From the NCBI RefSeq assembly GCF_029633865.1, contig NC_079224.1, positions 23,926,895 to 23,990,894 of the forward strand: a stretch of DNA of 64,000 bases, written 5' to 3'. The stretch is from Lampris incognitus (Eukaryota; Chordata; Actinopteri; Lampriformes; Lampridae). Shown here piece after piece: positions 34,874-46,794 of this stretch. The stretch's first letter is position 1. The number at the start of each line of letters is the position of its first letter. A program made the position numbers and the translations under genes. The notes under the pieces were generated by a model. The model did not search any database and was not told the origin of the DNA. It was given only the letters and a program-made list of their open reading frames with translations.

Positions 34874-37800
34874 TATGTTTTATTTTACTTACGTCTTGTA
34901 CGTAAGGCCAATCAAGAGTAAGGCGGAAGGGTCACGGTGAAGGGAGGGGCAAGCGGTTGTGAAGAAGGGAGAAGGAGGAGAAGAAGAGAGCAGGGTGCGA
35001 CGGTAGATTCAAGGCTTGTGAAGAGGAGATAGTTGGAAAACGTAGCAAACGTCAGTCTTATGGTTTACAAGTTTAATCGCACATTATTCGAAGGCGTAAG
35101 CTATAAGTGTGATACTGGTGGATGTAAAGTGAACGGTCGGTTAGATGTTTCTGCGTCATTCTCCAGTTCACCGTCACTGTCGTGAGCCAGCTAGTTAGCT
35201 AAGCTAGCTGATGTAGTCGCCTTTTTGGCTAGTTCAGTGAACATACGCAGCTATTAAAAGAAGACTCGCACGGGATCAGACACACCAGATAGCGGTTTGA
35301 GCCACCACGGTTCACCACCCAACGCAAAAAGCATAAGCAATGTGTTAGCGGTCACCGACCATTTCACACGTTATGCTCAAGGCCTTCCCAACAAGAACCG
35401 AGAAGACACGTTATCACGAAGGTTCTGGTGGAGAAGTATTTTGTACATTATGGACTGTCTGCGAGTATCAATTCGGATCAAGGAAGAGATTTTGAAAGTC
35501 AGTTGATCCGAGAGCTCCTGACATTGATGGGAATTCGTAAATTGCGGACAACTCCCTACCATCTGCAGGGAGACCCTCAACCGGAGAGGTTCAACCAAAC
35601 CCTACTCTCCATGCTTGGGACTCTGGGCCGAAAGAAGAAACACAACTGGAGCCAGCATGCATGTTATCTCGTTCATGCCTACAATAGTACAAAGTGTGAC
35701 GCCACAGGATATTCGCCGTATCATCTTGATGTTCGGCAGAGAGGCCAGACTCCCTGCTGACTTGTGTTTCGGGACCTCTCCAGATGGCATAGAGGACGGT
35801 TGTCATTCCCGCTATGTAGCTAGGCTAAAGGAAGATCTAAAACAAGCCTACAAGCTTGCATCTGTGGCCACAGATAAAAGGCATCAGAGAAACAAGAAGG
35901 CTTGTGACCAGAGAGTTGTATTTCAGTCCTTGGAGATTGGTGACAGAGTGCTACTCAAGAACTGGGGCCTGAGAGAAAAACACAAATTGGAAAGCAGATG
36001 GAGCCCTGATCCCTATGTTTTGGTGGGGAAGATGCCCAACCTTCCAGTGTTCAAGATCAAACGCGAGGATGGAAGAGCTGGTACCAAGACTATTCAAAGA
36101 GATCATCTCCTTCCCATTGGTCAGCTTGTAAGAATCCTGAACACAGACCTGGTACGAACCACCTGTCAGACCAGGAACCAGAGCTGAGACCCATCAGAAT
36201 AAGAAAAGAACCTTACCTGAGACTCAAGAAGCTTGTCAAGAGTTGCAATAAGTTTTAGATTCGTCTTCTGACCTTGAGTATTATGTACCTCAAGGTACTT
36301 TCTAGAAAGGCTGTTTTCGCAAGAGTCTGGATGCTGTTAGAGCCCCAACTGTTGTCCAAGATGAAGACGACGCTCCTTATCAAACAGATGGAAGTGGTTC
36401 TGATGACTGATTCTCGTCCGATGATGATGCTGACTCAGAGCAATATAGCTTAGGAAACCAGGAGTCTGACCAAGAGTTAGCTCCTGATGACACCAGTGAT
36501 CCTAAATCTGAGCCTGACTCTTACAATGTAGGGTATGTTCCCCATAGCTACTCCCACACCCCTTAGCCTTACCATACACCAGCCAGAAGCAACTCACCTA
36601 GTGACACCTCTGACACAGACACAGGGGAGGGTCAGGGTCAGCAGCGGGCACGGGACAATAAAGGTCAGGTGATCCGGGAAGATGGGTCAGATGGGGAAAG
36701 GCAGTCGGAGGATCCAGATGAGTCTAGTACAGAGAGTGTAGAGCAGGTGCCTAGTAGGCCCCAGAGAAGCATATAGATATAAAGAAGAGACAGTTAATGT
36801 GCCCAAGGCAATGTGAAAGTCAGATCTGAGCCAAGGCCAAATAGAGCTGTAAAGCTAACAATCAGGCTTACCTATGATGAGCCAGGTAGATCCAGCGACC
36901 AACCGCTAACCATTGTGCACAGAGGTCTTGTCATTGAGATCAAACAAACTTAGAGTAAAACAGGTCATACACTCTAAGTACTCCTTTGACCAGTTTCTTA
37001 GTGTCTTATATGAGGACATACAGACATTTAGAAGGGGGAGGGTGTAACCCCGTTATTATTTTGGCTTCATAAGTTTATCATTTTGATGCAGTTTTACTAT
37101 AGTGTAATATGATTAAAATATGTTGAAATGTTCACTGTTATTTCAGATATGTATATATGATTATATGTTTTATTTTACTTACCTCTGGTACGTAAAGCCA
37201 ATCAGGAGTAAGGGGAAGGGTCACGGTGAGGGGAGGGGCAAGCGGTTGTGAAGAAGGAAGAAGGGAGGAGGAGGAGAAGAGAGATGGGGTGAGACGGTAG
37301 ATTCAAGGCTTGTGAAGAGGAGATGGTTGGGAAATGTAGCAAACGTCAGCCTTATGGTTTACAAGTTTAATCGCACATTATTCGAAGGTGTAAGCTATAA
37401 GTGTTATACTGGTGGATGTAAAGTGAACGGTCGGTTAGATGTTACTGCGTCATTCTCCAGTTCACCGTCACTGTCGTTAGCCAGGCAGTTATAAGCTAGC
37501 TGATGTAGTAGCCTTTTTGGCTAGTTCAGTGAACATACGCAGCTATTAAAAGAAGACTCGCACGGGATCAGACACACCAGACTGCGGTTTGAGCCACCAG
37601 GGTTTGCTCAAACTTCCTCTGGCTACGTGGGATTCTCACGTTGGAACGAGTCACCAGAAGCAAGCCTTTCGTCTCGTTCTCACCCCTGCCTGGACCATTC
37701 GCGCGCACCGCCAATTCCTATCATTGTAAGAACATTCTGGAACTGCCATTCTCCTGATATGAGTGATTGCGTTTGTCCGTTTAGCTTGCAAGAGTGAAGA

Positions 37801-38219
37801 TAACATCGGCTGGACACGTGATATCAGGTCTGCAACGAGGGTGGGTTTTTGAGAACCTCTTTATTAGTTTGATAGATGCCGGCTTTAGTTGAGTTAATGT
37901 TTAATGTGTTTGATTTGGAATATTGAAAAAGGTACCCACTTTAATTTTGTATTTGAACTGTACTTGAGTCTGATATAGTGAAAGTGCACTATTTTTGTTT
38001 TTGTTTTGTTTTTTTACAATAACTAAATATTTCGAGTTACAACTTTGTCTTGTTTGATTATTCATCAAAAGGTTATTCACTTCATGGGAATTCGTATAAT
38101 TAGGGAACCCAAGCTAAGATTAATGTAAATTGGCTTATAGTGAGAGAACCTAGGGCCCTGCCCTCTATAGTCACGGGGTAAAAGGGGCTACATGTCATGC
38201 TAAAAAGCTTACCAAATAA

Positions 38220-38340
38220 ACACCTAAAAATAATAATAATACATACATACATACATACATATATACCTAAAAAAAGCTTTTATCGGGCCTTCTTTGAAGA
38301 GAAGTCATTGATCAAATCAAGTCCAATCAGTTTTATTTGT
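38220..38340 (-). repeat. LINE 3'-end fragment, proximal part, and ATAC microsatellite
   Basis: A short (ATAC)n run at about 38240-38262. CAATCAGTTTTATTTGT at 38324-38340 is the common fish LINE 3' end read backwards. It continues at 38698 with the sequence AGCCCATTATCACAAATTAC, so the element between is an insertion. Confidence 0.6.
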
Positions 38341-38697
38341 GTAACCTACAAAAAGACTCACTGGCTGATCTCCAAGGGGTCGGCCCTTTTAGTCGAGTGG
38401 TTAGCGCAAGATCGAATCCAGCACCGGGCGAGAAAATAGCTCGATTACATTGGTGGCAGCGGTGGGATCCGGAAGTGTCCGGAAGCGTGCAGCTCCTCAG
38501 AAGTCTCTTCGCAGCGCAGGAATAACAAAGCGCGAGGGCGCACTTCCGGGAGAAGGTGACTACTGCAACCTACAAAAAGACTCACTGGACATCGACATGG
38601 GATCGTCCCCTTTAGTCGAGCGGTTAGCGATGTCGCCTTGTGATGCAGAACACCCGGGATTGAATCCCGCACCGGGGGAGAAAATTGCTCGGTTACA
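38340..38697 (+). mobile_element. Miniature LTR-like element (TRIM) with tRNA-like terminal repeats
   Basis: Two direct repeats, 38340-38449 (110 bp) and 38564-38697 (134 bp), begin TGTAACCTACAAAAAGACTC / TGCAACCTACAAAAAGACTC and end in TTACA. Both hold a tRNA-type A-box (TTAGTCGAGTGGTTAGCG / TTAGTCGAGCGGTTAGCG). The right one has a good B-box (GGGATTGAATCCC) and the left a shortened version. The 114-base middle begins TTGGTGGCAGCGGTGGGA, in the place and style of an LTR primer site, and ends with purine-rich GGGAGAAGG. A 4-bp duplication, TTTG, flanks it (38336-38339, 38698-38701). It has no coding capacity. Alternative: a head-to-tail dimer of a tRNA SINE. The TG...CA ends, short duplication and primer-like site favour an LTR-type miniature. 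Confidence 0.6.
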
Positions 38698-38800
38698 TTT
38701 GTCTAGCCCATTATCACAAATTACAAATTTGCCTCAGGGGGCTTTACAGCAATACAACGTCCTGTCCTTAGACCCTCGCATCGAATAAGGAACAAAACAG
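38698..38800 (-). repeat. LINE 3'-UTR fragment, distal part
   Basis: Read on the minus strand: TTCGATGCGAGGGTCTAAGG, ACAGGACGTTGTATTGCTGT and CCCCCTGAGGCAAATTTG, the well-known 3' untranslated end of an abundant fish LINE. It is split from its terminal bases by the miniature LTR element. Confidence 0.75.
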
Positions 38801-38875
38801 GAAGAAATCTCGATCGAACGTTAAGCAAATCAACTAGCTGTACAAAAAAAAATACATTTGACTCACCAATGTTGT

Positions 38876-39270
38876 CTATTTGAAGACAAAATCCATCCTC
38901 CTTTCTTTCTGGATGAAATGGTCGATCACATGGTCATAGAACACTCCTTTGGCTTTTAAATAAGACAAGGCTGTTTTTGGAAGCCTGTGTAGTTCCATGA
39001 CCCATTCTCTGACGAGAAAAGAAAGTACGCCCAGCAGTAAAGTTTTCCGCTTTGCTCGGATCCAGTGAGCCACGGGTACCTTTCGTAGACGCTTGCGTGG
39101 AAATGCCGCACATATATCTCCCCCGATTGGGTCAGAGCCGCTACCTGTGGGGTTGGTCTGCCCATCTCCACAATCCTTGGCTTTTCCCCAAACGATCGTC
39201 TTGAAAATGGTGTGACTAATAAATCTGCCACCACATCATTCACAAGTTCTCCTTGAGACATTATTCTCAT
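38876..39270 (-). pseudogene. hAT transposase N-terminal fragment (ZMYM-type)
   Basis: The minus-strand reading starts at 39270. It holds the block KPRIVEMGRPTPQVAALTQS, then VRHFHASVYERYPWLTGSEQ and GKLYCWAYFLF, the TTF-type zinc-finger region typical of hAT transposases. The frame then changes at about 39000, and only the piece with LPKTALSYLKAKGVFYDHV-like sequence follows. The second conserved Cys position is lost (WAYF for WPCL). The catalytic part is missing. Confidence 0.7.
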
Positions 39271-39734
39271 TCACGGCTAGCTAACTTAGCTAACTAAATC
39301 AAAAACACAAACGCTAGCTAACATTAGCCACCAACTACCACGACGTGCTGCGGAATGCACCCACAACGGTTTCAACCACAGACCTAGGCGCTGCTGCTGA
39401 TTGGCTGAACAAACGGTCACGTAGGCTGTATGCAGCGAAGGCCCTATGGCGCTGTACAAGTATAAAAGAATACGCCCATCTGCTACACATCAAAATCTGA
39501 TTGGTTGAGTAATCTATCAATCCAGTATTAACACCTAACTTATTTAGATAGTGGAGACCTTCACTCGAGATGCCAAAGGCGCTGGCAGGAGGAGTCTTCT
39601 CACACAGTTACAACAGAGGGAAAAAGCTGATTGGATGATTTTTTTTTGGCCGAGAGACTGCAAGAAGAGCCTCGTATGTGTAGTCAAAATCAAAATGTAA
39701 TGTGATATTAACAGATTGATTAGAAGATTGTATT

Positions 39735-40330
39735 ATATTTATGAAAGTGTTTTCCTTTTTCTGTAGAGTCTTAGGCCTTCACCGAAGGCTTAGAAGGCCC
39801 TGACGGTTCGCCGCAGTATTTCAACCGCTTGTATCCATGATCTCACCCTTTCGGTCACTACCCAAAGCTCATGACTGTAGGTGAGGGTTGGAATAAAGAT
39901 TGACTGGTAAATTGGGAGCTTTGCCTTCAGTTCCCTCTTCACCACAACGGTCCGGTTCAATGTCCGCATTACTACTGATGCTGCACCAATCCGCCTGTCA
40001 ATCTCCCGCTCCAACCTACCCTCACTCTTGGGCAAGACCCCGAGATACTTGAACTCCTTCACTTGAGGCAACACAACAACTCACCCCCAACCTGGAGGGA
40101 GCAATTTCCGGTAGAGAACCATGGCCTCAGACTTGGAGGTGCTGACTCTCATCCCGGCCGTTTCACACTCAGCTGCAAACTGCCCCAGTGCACACTGGAG
40201 GTTGCATCCACACAGTCCCCTTCTTAATAACTCGGTGACTCTGTGGACACTAAAGCAGCTGTGAGGTGTGCTGCGCCAAGGTAAGTTGCATCCCCCCTTA
40301 AAATTGTGAGCACCAGCCGCCACTGGTGGG
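39735..40330 (-). pseudogene. LINE reverse transcriptase, C-terminal fragment
   Basis: Two adjoining minus-strand pieces: one with LGQFAAECETAGMRVSTSKS and EAMVLYRK (to about 40090), the other PQVKEFKYLGVLPKSEGRLE, REIDRRIGAASVVMRTLNRT and LTYSHELWVVTERV (to 39790). This is the fish non-LTR RT thumb/connection region. It is broken by an in-frame stop and frame change near 40080 and ends before the LINE 3' end. Confidence 0.8.
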
Positions 40331-40619
40331 CATACCTATAAAGGGATCAAGTTTATCTTGGCAGTCTAATGTATCATAATAAATTAAAAGTAGACCAAAT
40401 CTCAAAACAAGATTTTGTCTAGATTCAAGTTTGTTTTTTTGTTTTCCTTTTCATCAAATGTAACACTCATCAGTATAACAAATTGATTTCAACAAAACCT
40501 TTTAAAATCTCCAACTGATCTCACAGAAATACATGAAATGACCACAACCTCTTAACACCGCATTACATGGTGTTGGCATGTAATTTGTTAAAATTACATG
40601 TCAAAATCATTTTGCCACC

Positions 40620-41700
40620 ATCTGTCACTCTTTCCTGGCTTCTCAAGGAAGCTTCTGGACAGGACCCTGTCCTCTCACCTCACCACCTTCACCCAGAATA
40701 ACTAGCCTCACAAGGTCCCAGAGGAGCTGACTGCATTCTCTAGAGTCAACCAGGAGATCTTCTTGTTGGCAGGACACCTGTGTGGTACGCAGACCTTGCA
40801 CAGTGGTCCCTAATGCTCTGCGTGCACGTGTTTTGACCATGGCCCATGAGGGCCACCTGGGCATTGTGAAGCTAAAACAGCACTGCCGGGACTGGTTGTG
40901 GTGGCCAGGGATAGAGACATTGAGGCCCTGGTCAAGGACTGCTTTGCCTGCCTCGTGAGTGGCAAGACTGGCCACCAGGCAGTTTGACCAGTCAAAACGA
41001 GCCAGGGTACCAGACTTCCCCCCCCTCAGTCCGTAGGCCCCACCGGGTCAATAAAATGGCCTCATACTGGTCCTCTCCTCTCCAAGTCCCCTGTCAGCTG
41101 GGCCCAGCCACCTACCAGCTGCCTTCAAACGGTGCCGGCTTTGCCTCACACAACTGTCGACACACCCCAAACCATACGCTCAGCATGGCAGGATGCCCCG
41201 GTGCCTTAAGCAGCCACTACACAGGCCCCAGACACTCCTTGGACTCAGGTACCCCAGCCTTCTGTCCCCCCACCTTGGCCTGCTTGGCCTCAGCCTCATG
41301 CCTCCCCGCGACCTTCTCTCACATATTCATGCCCTGGCCACTTAGAGGGCTTAGTGTCATCATTTCACGTTTATAATCCTGCTGGGGGAGGTGTTATGTC
41401 TGCACATTGAGTCATCAGTGATGCATTGAGTTATAGCATTGTTCTGTTGTGCTGCAATCATTGTGTTATGCCTGAGTGATGGGTATTCAATTGTGTTGCT
41501 GTCTGTGTCGTGAACGTGTTGATGCTACAATTGATGGTGTGATCCTTTCGAACACAATAGTCCTTTCATGTATTTCTGTGAGATCAGGAGGAAAATACCC
41601 CCCCTCGCTCGCTCGCTCTCTCTTGCACACGTGCACACACACACATACATACACCTTAACCCTGCCTTCAATAATAACTCACACCTTAACTCACACTTCA
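40620..41700 (+). mobile_element. Gypsy LTR retrotransposon fragment, 3' end
   Basis: Fossil fragment, broken and lacking its 5' part. Conceptual reading around 40845-40975 shows the integrase zinc-binding block (HEGHLG...CRDWLWWPG...CFACL). Downstream sequence runs to a purine-rich GCTGGGGGAGG at 41381-41391, after which an LTR-like start TGTTATGTCTGC appears. The right limit is uncertain. Confidence 0.55.
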
Positions 41701-41739
41701 AGCAAAGGTTAATAGCCAAAAAAAAAAAAAAAAAAAAAC

Positions 41740-42165
41740 CTATGCCTAAGGGCCTACCAACACGGGGATCACTGGTTCAAATCCCTGTGTTACCTCCGGC
41801 TTGGTCGGGAATCCCTACAGATACAATTGGCTGTGTCTGCGGGTGGGAAGCCAGATGTGGGTATGTGTCTTGGTCGCTGCACTAGCCCCTCCTCTGGTCG
41901 GCCGGGATGCCTGTTCAGGGGGTGGGGGAAGTGGGGGGAATAGCATCATCCTCCCACGTGCTACGTCCCCCTGGTGAAACTCCTCACTGTCAGGGGAAAA
42001 GATGTGGCTGGCGACGCCGCATGTATCGGATGAGACATATGGTAGTCTGCAGCCCTCCCTGGAATGGCAGAGGGGGTGCAGCAGCAACCGGGACGGCTCG
42101 GAAGAGTGTGGTTATTGGCCGGATACAATTTGGGAGAAAAAGGGGGAAATTATCACACACACAAA
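41740..42165 (+). mobile_element. tRNA-derived SINE, family 2, copy B
   Basis: 5'-truncated head beginning near CCTACCAACACGGGGATC, B-box GGTTCAAATCCC, then the same body as the copies at 27.1 and 55.6 kb, ending GGGAGAAAAAGGGGGAAAT. It is preceded by an A-run of 20 and followed by an ACACAC run, so the flanking duplication is not clear. Confidence 0.88.
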
Positions 42166-42544
42166 AAAACATACGCCTCTGTTCCTCCAGCTTAAATACA
42201 GATAACTTCACCATTTGCTCATTAGCATACAGTAACAGGCAATTTTTTAATCGAGGCCTGGTTTTAATACCTTAATGTATTAATGGATTTTTTCAGTTTT
42301 ACCCTGAATCACATCAGATCATTCCTCTCCAGTGATCATCTTGGATGTCTGAGTTCCCTTAGTATCAGAGTTAGGACCTTCTGGTACCCTATTTAACCAT
42401 GTAATTAATCCAACTAAAGAGGACAAATGTACACTTCATTACACACTTTTTTCTTTTAAGCTTAACTATGTCCAACCACCCCCTACCCATGCACCCCAGA
42501 AATATCCCAGGTCCTAAATCTGGTCATGGAGGCAGTTTTGTTTC

Positions 42545-42912
42545 ATCCATCCATTATCTAAGCTGCTTATCCAAATTCGGGTCGTGGGGATGTTGTAGCC
42601 TATCCCAACAGTCATTGGGCGGCAGGCGGGGAGACACCCTGGACAGGCCGCCAGTCCATCACCAGGCAGACACATTCACACCTAGGGATAATTTTGTATG
42701 GTGATTCACCTGACCTGTACATGTCTTTGGGCTGTGGGAGGAAACTGGCGCACCTTGAGGAAACCCACGCAGACACGGGGAGAACATGCAAACGCCACAC
42801 AGAGGATGACCTGGGTCGACCCCCAAGGATGGGCAACCCCAGTGTTTGAACCCAGGACCTTCTTGCTGTGAGCTTTCTTCTTGCTGGTCGCCTCACGGCA
42901 AGAAGCAAGAAG
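42545..42912 (-). mobile_element. tRNA-derived SINE, family 3, with ATGG tail
   Basis: Minus strand: a head with GCAAGAAGGTCCTGGGTTCAA (B-box), then ACACGGGGAGAACATGCAAA in complement, the block GACTGGCGGCCTGTCCAGGG, and a tail AGCAGCTTAGATAATGGATG GATG. This is the common fish repeat whose 3' end also appears at 4878-4960. Its head resembles the SINE at 51181-51520. Confidence 0.8.
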
Positions 42913-43562
42913 GCAGTTTTATCGATGCAAATAAGAAAAGAAGTCTTTCCAATGATCTGTCTCTCTAATAATAATCTTGTGCTTTCTGTGATTGCACCAT
43001 TATTGTTTGTTAACTAATTAACATCAACCAGTATGTAGATTTTGTTTGGAGTATAGCTGATACCATTGACCTTTGAGTTGGTTCAAAGGTCAAAAGTGAG
43101 AAGATTACCATTTCACTCCTTGGTCAACTGCTTTAAGAAAATATTCTAAAAAAAAAAAAAAAGCAACCAAAAAAAAAATTGCGATGGTCCAAAAGCAGAA
43201 AAGCTTTTACTTCAGGCTTAGCTTTCCTCCTTCAAGCACTCACTTTCACCGCCACACCATCATCAACCCCTTAGCCAGGCTGCCATTTACAGTAAGCAGC
43301 ATCCTGCTTAGCTGGCACCTTTCACTTTTTAAGCAGCACTTAATTTACTGCAGGACATTTTAAATCTCTTGCCTGTATGGCACTGAGTCGCTGACAAATG
43401 CCTGGTTGCAAATGTGTCTCATTGACTGCTGACTCGGTTGTATTACAAGCCGACAGATAGGGCCTGCCACAGTAATGTGGCCCTCAGGTTTATCCTCAGA
43501 TGTTGGGGAAGTGTAATAATTTAGATTAGATGAGAGCATACCGGCAGGCAGGGACAAGCAGA

Positions 43563-43726
<164 letters not shown>

Positions 43727-43729
43727 AAA

Positions 43730-46430
43730 CCCCCCTTTGGGATTGAAGCTATCTGCCATAGCCAGAGCATATTCCCTACATCAATGTGTCAGGGGGAAAG
43801 CTATTAAAACGGCTTTACTTTTCCTAAGTATCATGAGAATAAGCACAAGATTTAGTGAAATCCCCCCCCCCCCCGAGCCTGGAAAATCTTGGGGATTTTC
43901 CCCCTGAAATGTTTCCTAATGGACTGCTCAGAAGTGTCAGAAACTCTCGTCAGACTTGAAAGGTTTTTTTTTTGATGGATGCCCAAGAGTCTTGCACGAC
44001 CGGGGATTTCTATGTATTCTTGGGGGAAGCTAAAATTACAACTTGGAAGAGTGAGTGCCTCTGAACTTTTTATACACTAGGACGAGATGCGGAGCAACAA
44101 CCAAACCGGTCACCAACATATGATGTCATGATTCCTGTGTAGATTAAGCTTGAGAGGAGATACTCTCTCTCCATTCAGTTGCTCCCTCACATTAAGGGTT
44201 TGATCAAAGTGGGTATTTGTGGAAAAAGGGAAGAGAAAAGGTCTTGGGATTTTTGGAATGAGAGCAAACTTCTCCCAGTCCATCATAAATGAGGTTTACC
44301 GTGATGTGCGGAAAACCACAAAACTAGAAAGTGAAGTGAACTGTGACGTGCAGATTTAAATAAGAGTCAGGCTCCAATGCATGCATTGAAAAAAAAAGAA
44401 GCATGTTGATCTTAACTGTGCGTGTCTGTTTGGAGAGTCTGGGAAGTCGTATTTGCATGTCAATAATTAATTTTCTACGTCTCCTCTACACTCTCTGTTT
44501 GACTGTGGAGCAATCCAACAGCACCTAAATGAGATGATGAGATGAATGCCCAGTCTGATCGTCAATACACATCCTCAACATGAGGGGGATCTGGGAGGCA
44601 TGCAGCAAAGACCAATTTCACGTTTTAAAAGAAAAGTTAATACATACCCATGCCAAAAAAACAAAAAAAGACTACAAGGCCTAATTTAACTCTGCCTCTT
44701 AAATTAAATTGATTTAATTGATCTTTCATTTAAACCATGCATTTCAATCAAGAGAAAATTATTGTTGACAGTGGCAACCCTTGAATGGATGCTTGATATC
44801 TTAAGCAGCAGCCTAACCAGAGAACCACAAGAAGGGACTCTTAATCAAGGGCTGCAAAAGATAGTTTAGAGCATTCCATGTGAACGAAGGCCGTCGTTGT
44901 CAGGGGATTTTCCCACAGGGGAGCAGACGGTAGTAATTGCCATATCAGACATCATAAATTAAATCTACTACAGATGAATTTTGATATTGTACACACCCTG
45001 GCTGAAGCCTTTTCATGTGATGCAACCCAGGCCATCTATTAGCTGCAATCAAAAAAAGAGCAATAAAAAAAGAACAAAATCAGCCAATGGGTAAAAGGAG
45101 CAAAGGAGGGAGACTAAAAGCACGGCCAATAGGTATTCAAACAACAAATGAGGTCGACAGACACTAAACATTACTGAGGCTGTTGTTCACTATACCGTGA
45201 CGGTTAATTGACAGGGTCTTGTCTATTTTTTTTGGGGGGGGGTCTGATAGAAGATGGCACTCTCCCCGGCTCCGGCTCACAACCCCTCTCTTCCTCCTCT
45301 GTCACCTTCCATTTCCTTTTCACCCCCCAGGTCTTTCTGTACCTGTCAGTTTCTTTCTGCGGTGTGACTCCTTAATCCACCTGAGTGCATGGAGGACAGT
45401 TTTGACATAAGAAGAAAAGATAGACTCCTGAGAAGAAGGCCAGTATCTTTAGAGCCCGGGGGATAACCGGATTACCACGGCCATTTTGTGCTGCTGGCAG
45501 TTTTTCTTATTACCCATTCAACCCCCCCCCTCCAGCCCCATCTTTTCTCTGGAGTTGAAATGTCGCCCTTTCTTAGAAGTCAGACCAAACATTGACTAGT
45601 ACACAAACACGCTCCTCCAACACTATCGGTGTTTTACCCCCAAACAGGTTTGCACAAACCACACAAAAAAACAACCCTTACGAAAAAGTGATGTCTAACC
45701 GCTCACAACACGTGTCTTAAATCTGATCGTACAACCTCATATTCATGAAAATCCATCCGCCATCCTTTTGTATCTCAGACAGACTCCTTCCTCTCACCGT
45801 TGAAAGCCATTAAAGATATTGTTCCTCCGTGGAAGTAATCAGCGTCTCTGTGTGGCGGTGGGTGCCTCCTGCGTCTGAGGCCCGAGCCACACAGCACAGC
45901 AGATAAGGGCCCAGTGATGAGAAGAGAGATCAACCGGCTGACCCCTGCTGTCAGTCACTTCATCCCTTCAGCCCATCTGCTCCGAAGGAGACCGGCTTGT
46001 CCCCGAACACTGCGTTTTTCAAAACGCCTTATCGTCTCTGCCACCAGTGCCATGTGCACCACTGGATCTTTTATGTCCATTTATTTTGCCTTTGAAAAGG
46101 CTTGCTGTGCCATTGATTGTCAAGGTAAAATGAAATAAGGGCCTCCTCCTCCTTGCTGGTATCCTGATATATCTAACCCAGCTATATCAGCAAGGATGAA
46201 AGGAGCACCGCTGGCTCCCATTAGCTACCCCTGATATGTCTGCAGAGAAGCACATCGTCCCTCTGCCACTGTAATAATCCCTTGCAAAGGTGCCATTTTG
46301 GGTGGCCTCTGCATCCTAAAGCACAGCATTTTATCCTAATCCCCGGGAATCATCGTCCTAACTCTCATAAATAGTAAACCACTTCATAGCTGTTTGTCTT
46401 GATGCATGCTCAATAATCCAGGTAAGGAAA
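43730..46430. other. Repeat-poor stretch upstream of sox14
   Basis: No exon, transposase or SINE is recognised in these 2.7 kb. Several AT-rich, non-repetitive blocks (for example 44690-44850 and 44930-45060) look like the conserved non-coding enhancers that surround developmental transcription factor genes. This is a guess from texture and position; conservation cannot be seen from one sequence. Confidence 0.35.
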
Positions 46431-46791
46431 TCACAGAAAGTTGAATCAGTTCATCTGGACACAACGTTTATTGACAGAAACATTCCGTCACTCATCTAAG
46501 TGACCTCTTCAGTCTAAACCGACTGCAGGTGTCGTGGGGATACCTGCAAGGGGGAAATCCCTCAGAATTAAGGTGCAAATAGTACACATTGCCATTGTAA
46601 CTCTAGTTAATGGTCACGGTAATGTGCATATGAAACTGGTGGTTGGTTTTGGTTGTTATGCCACTGTATTGTCTATAAGGGTGGGGATACCTGCAGTCAG
46701 CTGAGACTGAAAAGAGGTCACTTAGATGAGCGATGAAACGTATCTCCCAATAAACGTTGTGTCCGGATGAACTGATTCAAATTTCTGTGAT
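46431..46791. repeat. Foldback (MITE-like) element
   Basis: Left arm 46431-46517 (CACAGAAAGTTGAATCAG ... GTCACTCATCTAAGTGACCT) is the reverse of right arm 46705-46791 (AGGTCACTTAGATGAGCGAT ... CTGATTCAAATTTCTGTG). The arms are about 87 bases with a few mismatches and a ~190-base middle. Same family as the motif at 22.3-22.7 kb. Confidence 0.75.
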
Positions 46792-46794
46792 TCA

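Larger units (their letters stand above)
33137..38192 (+). mobile_element. Ty3/Gypsy LTR retrotransposon, old, heavily deleted
   Basis: Fossil element. The right LTR is complete (37043-38192, about 1150 bp, TGTAACCCC...GGGGCTACA) with a polypurine tract GAAGGGGGAGGG just before it. The left LTR survives only as its 5' half (33137-35310, counting a Tc1 insert of 1618 bp). The interior (about 35311-37042) keeps an integrase core region near 35.3-35.8 kb and downstream pol sequence to about 36.2 kb. Gag, protease, RT and RNase H are absent. The LTR halves differ at clearly more positions than those of the other Gypsy copy, so it is older. No clear target duplication is seen. Confidence 0.9.
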
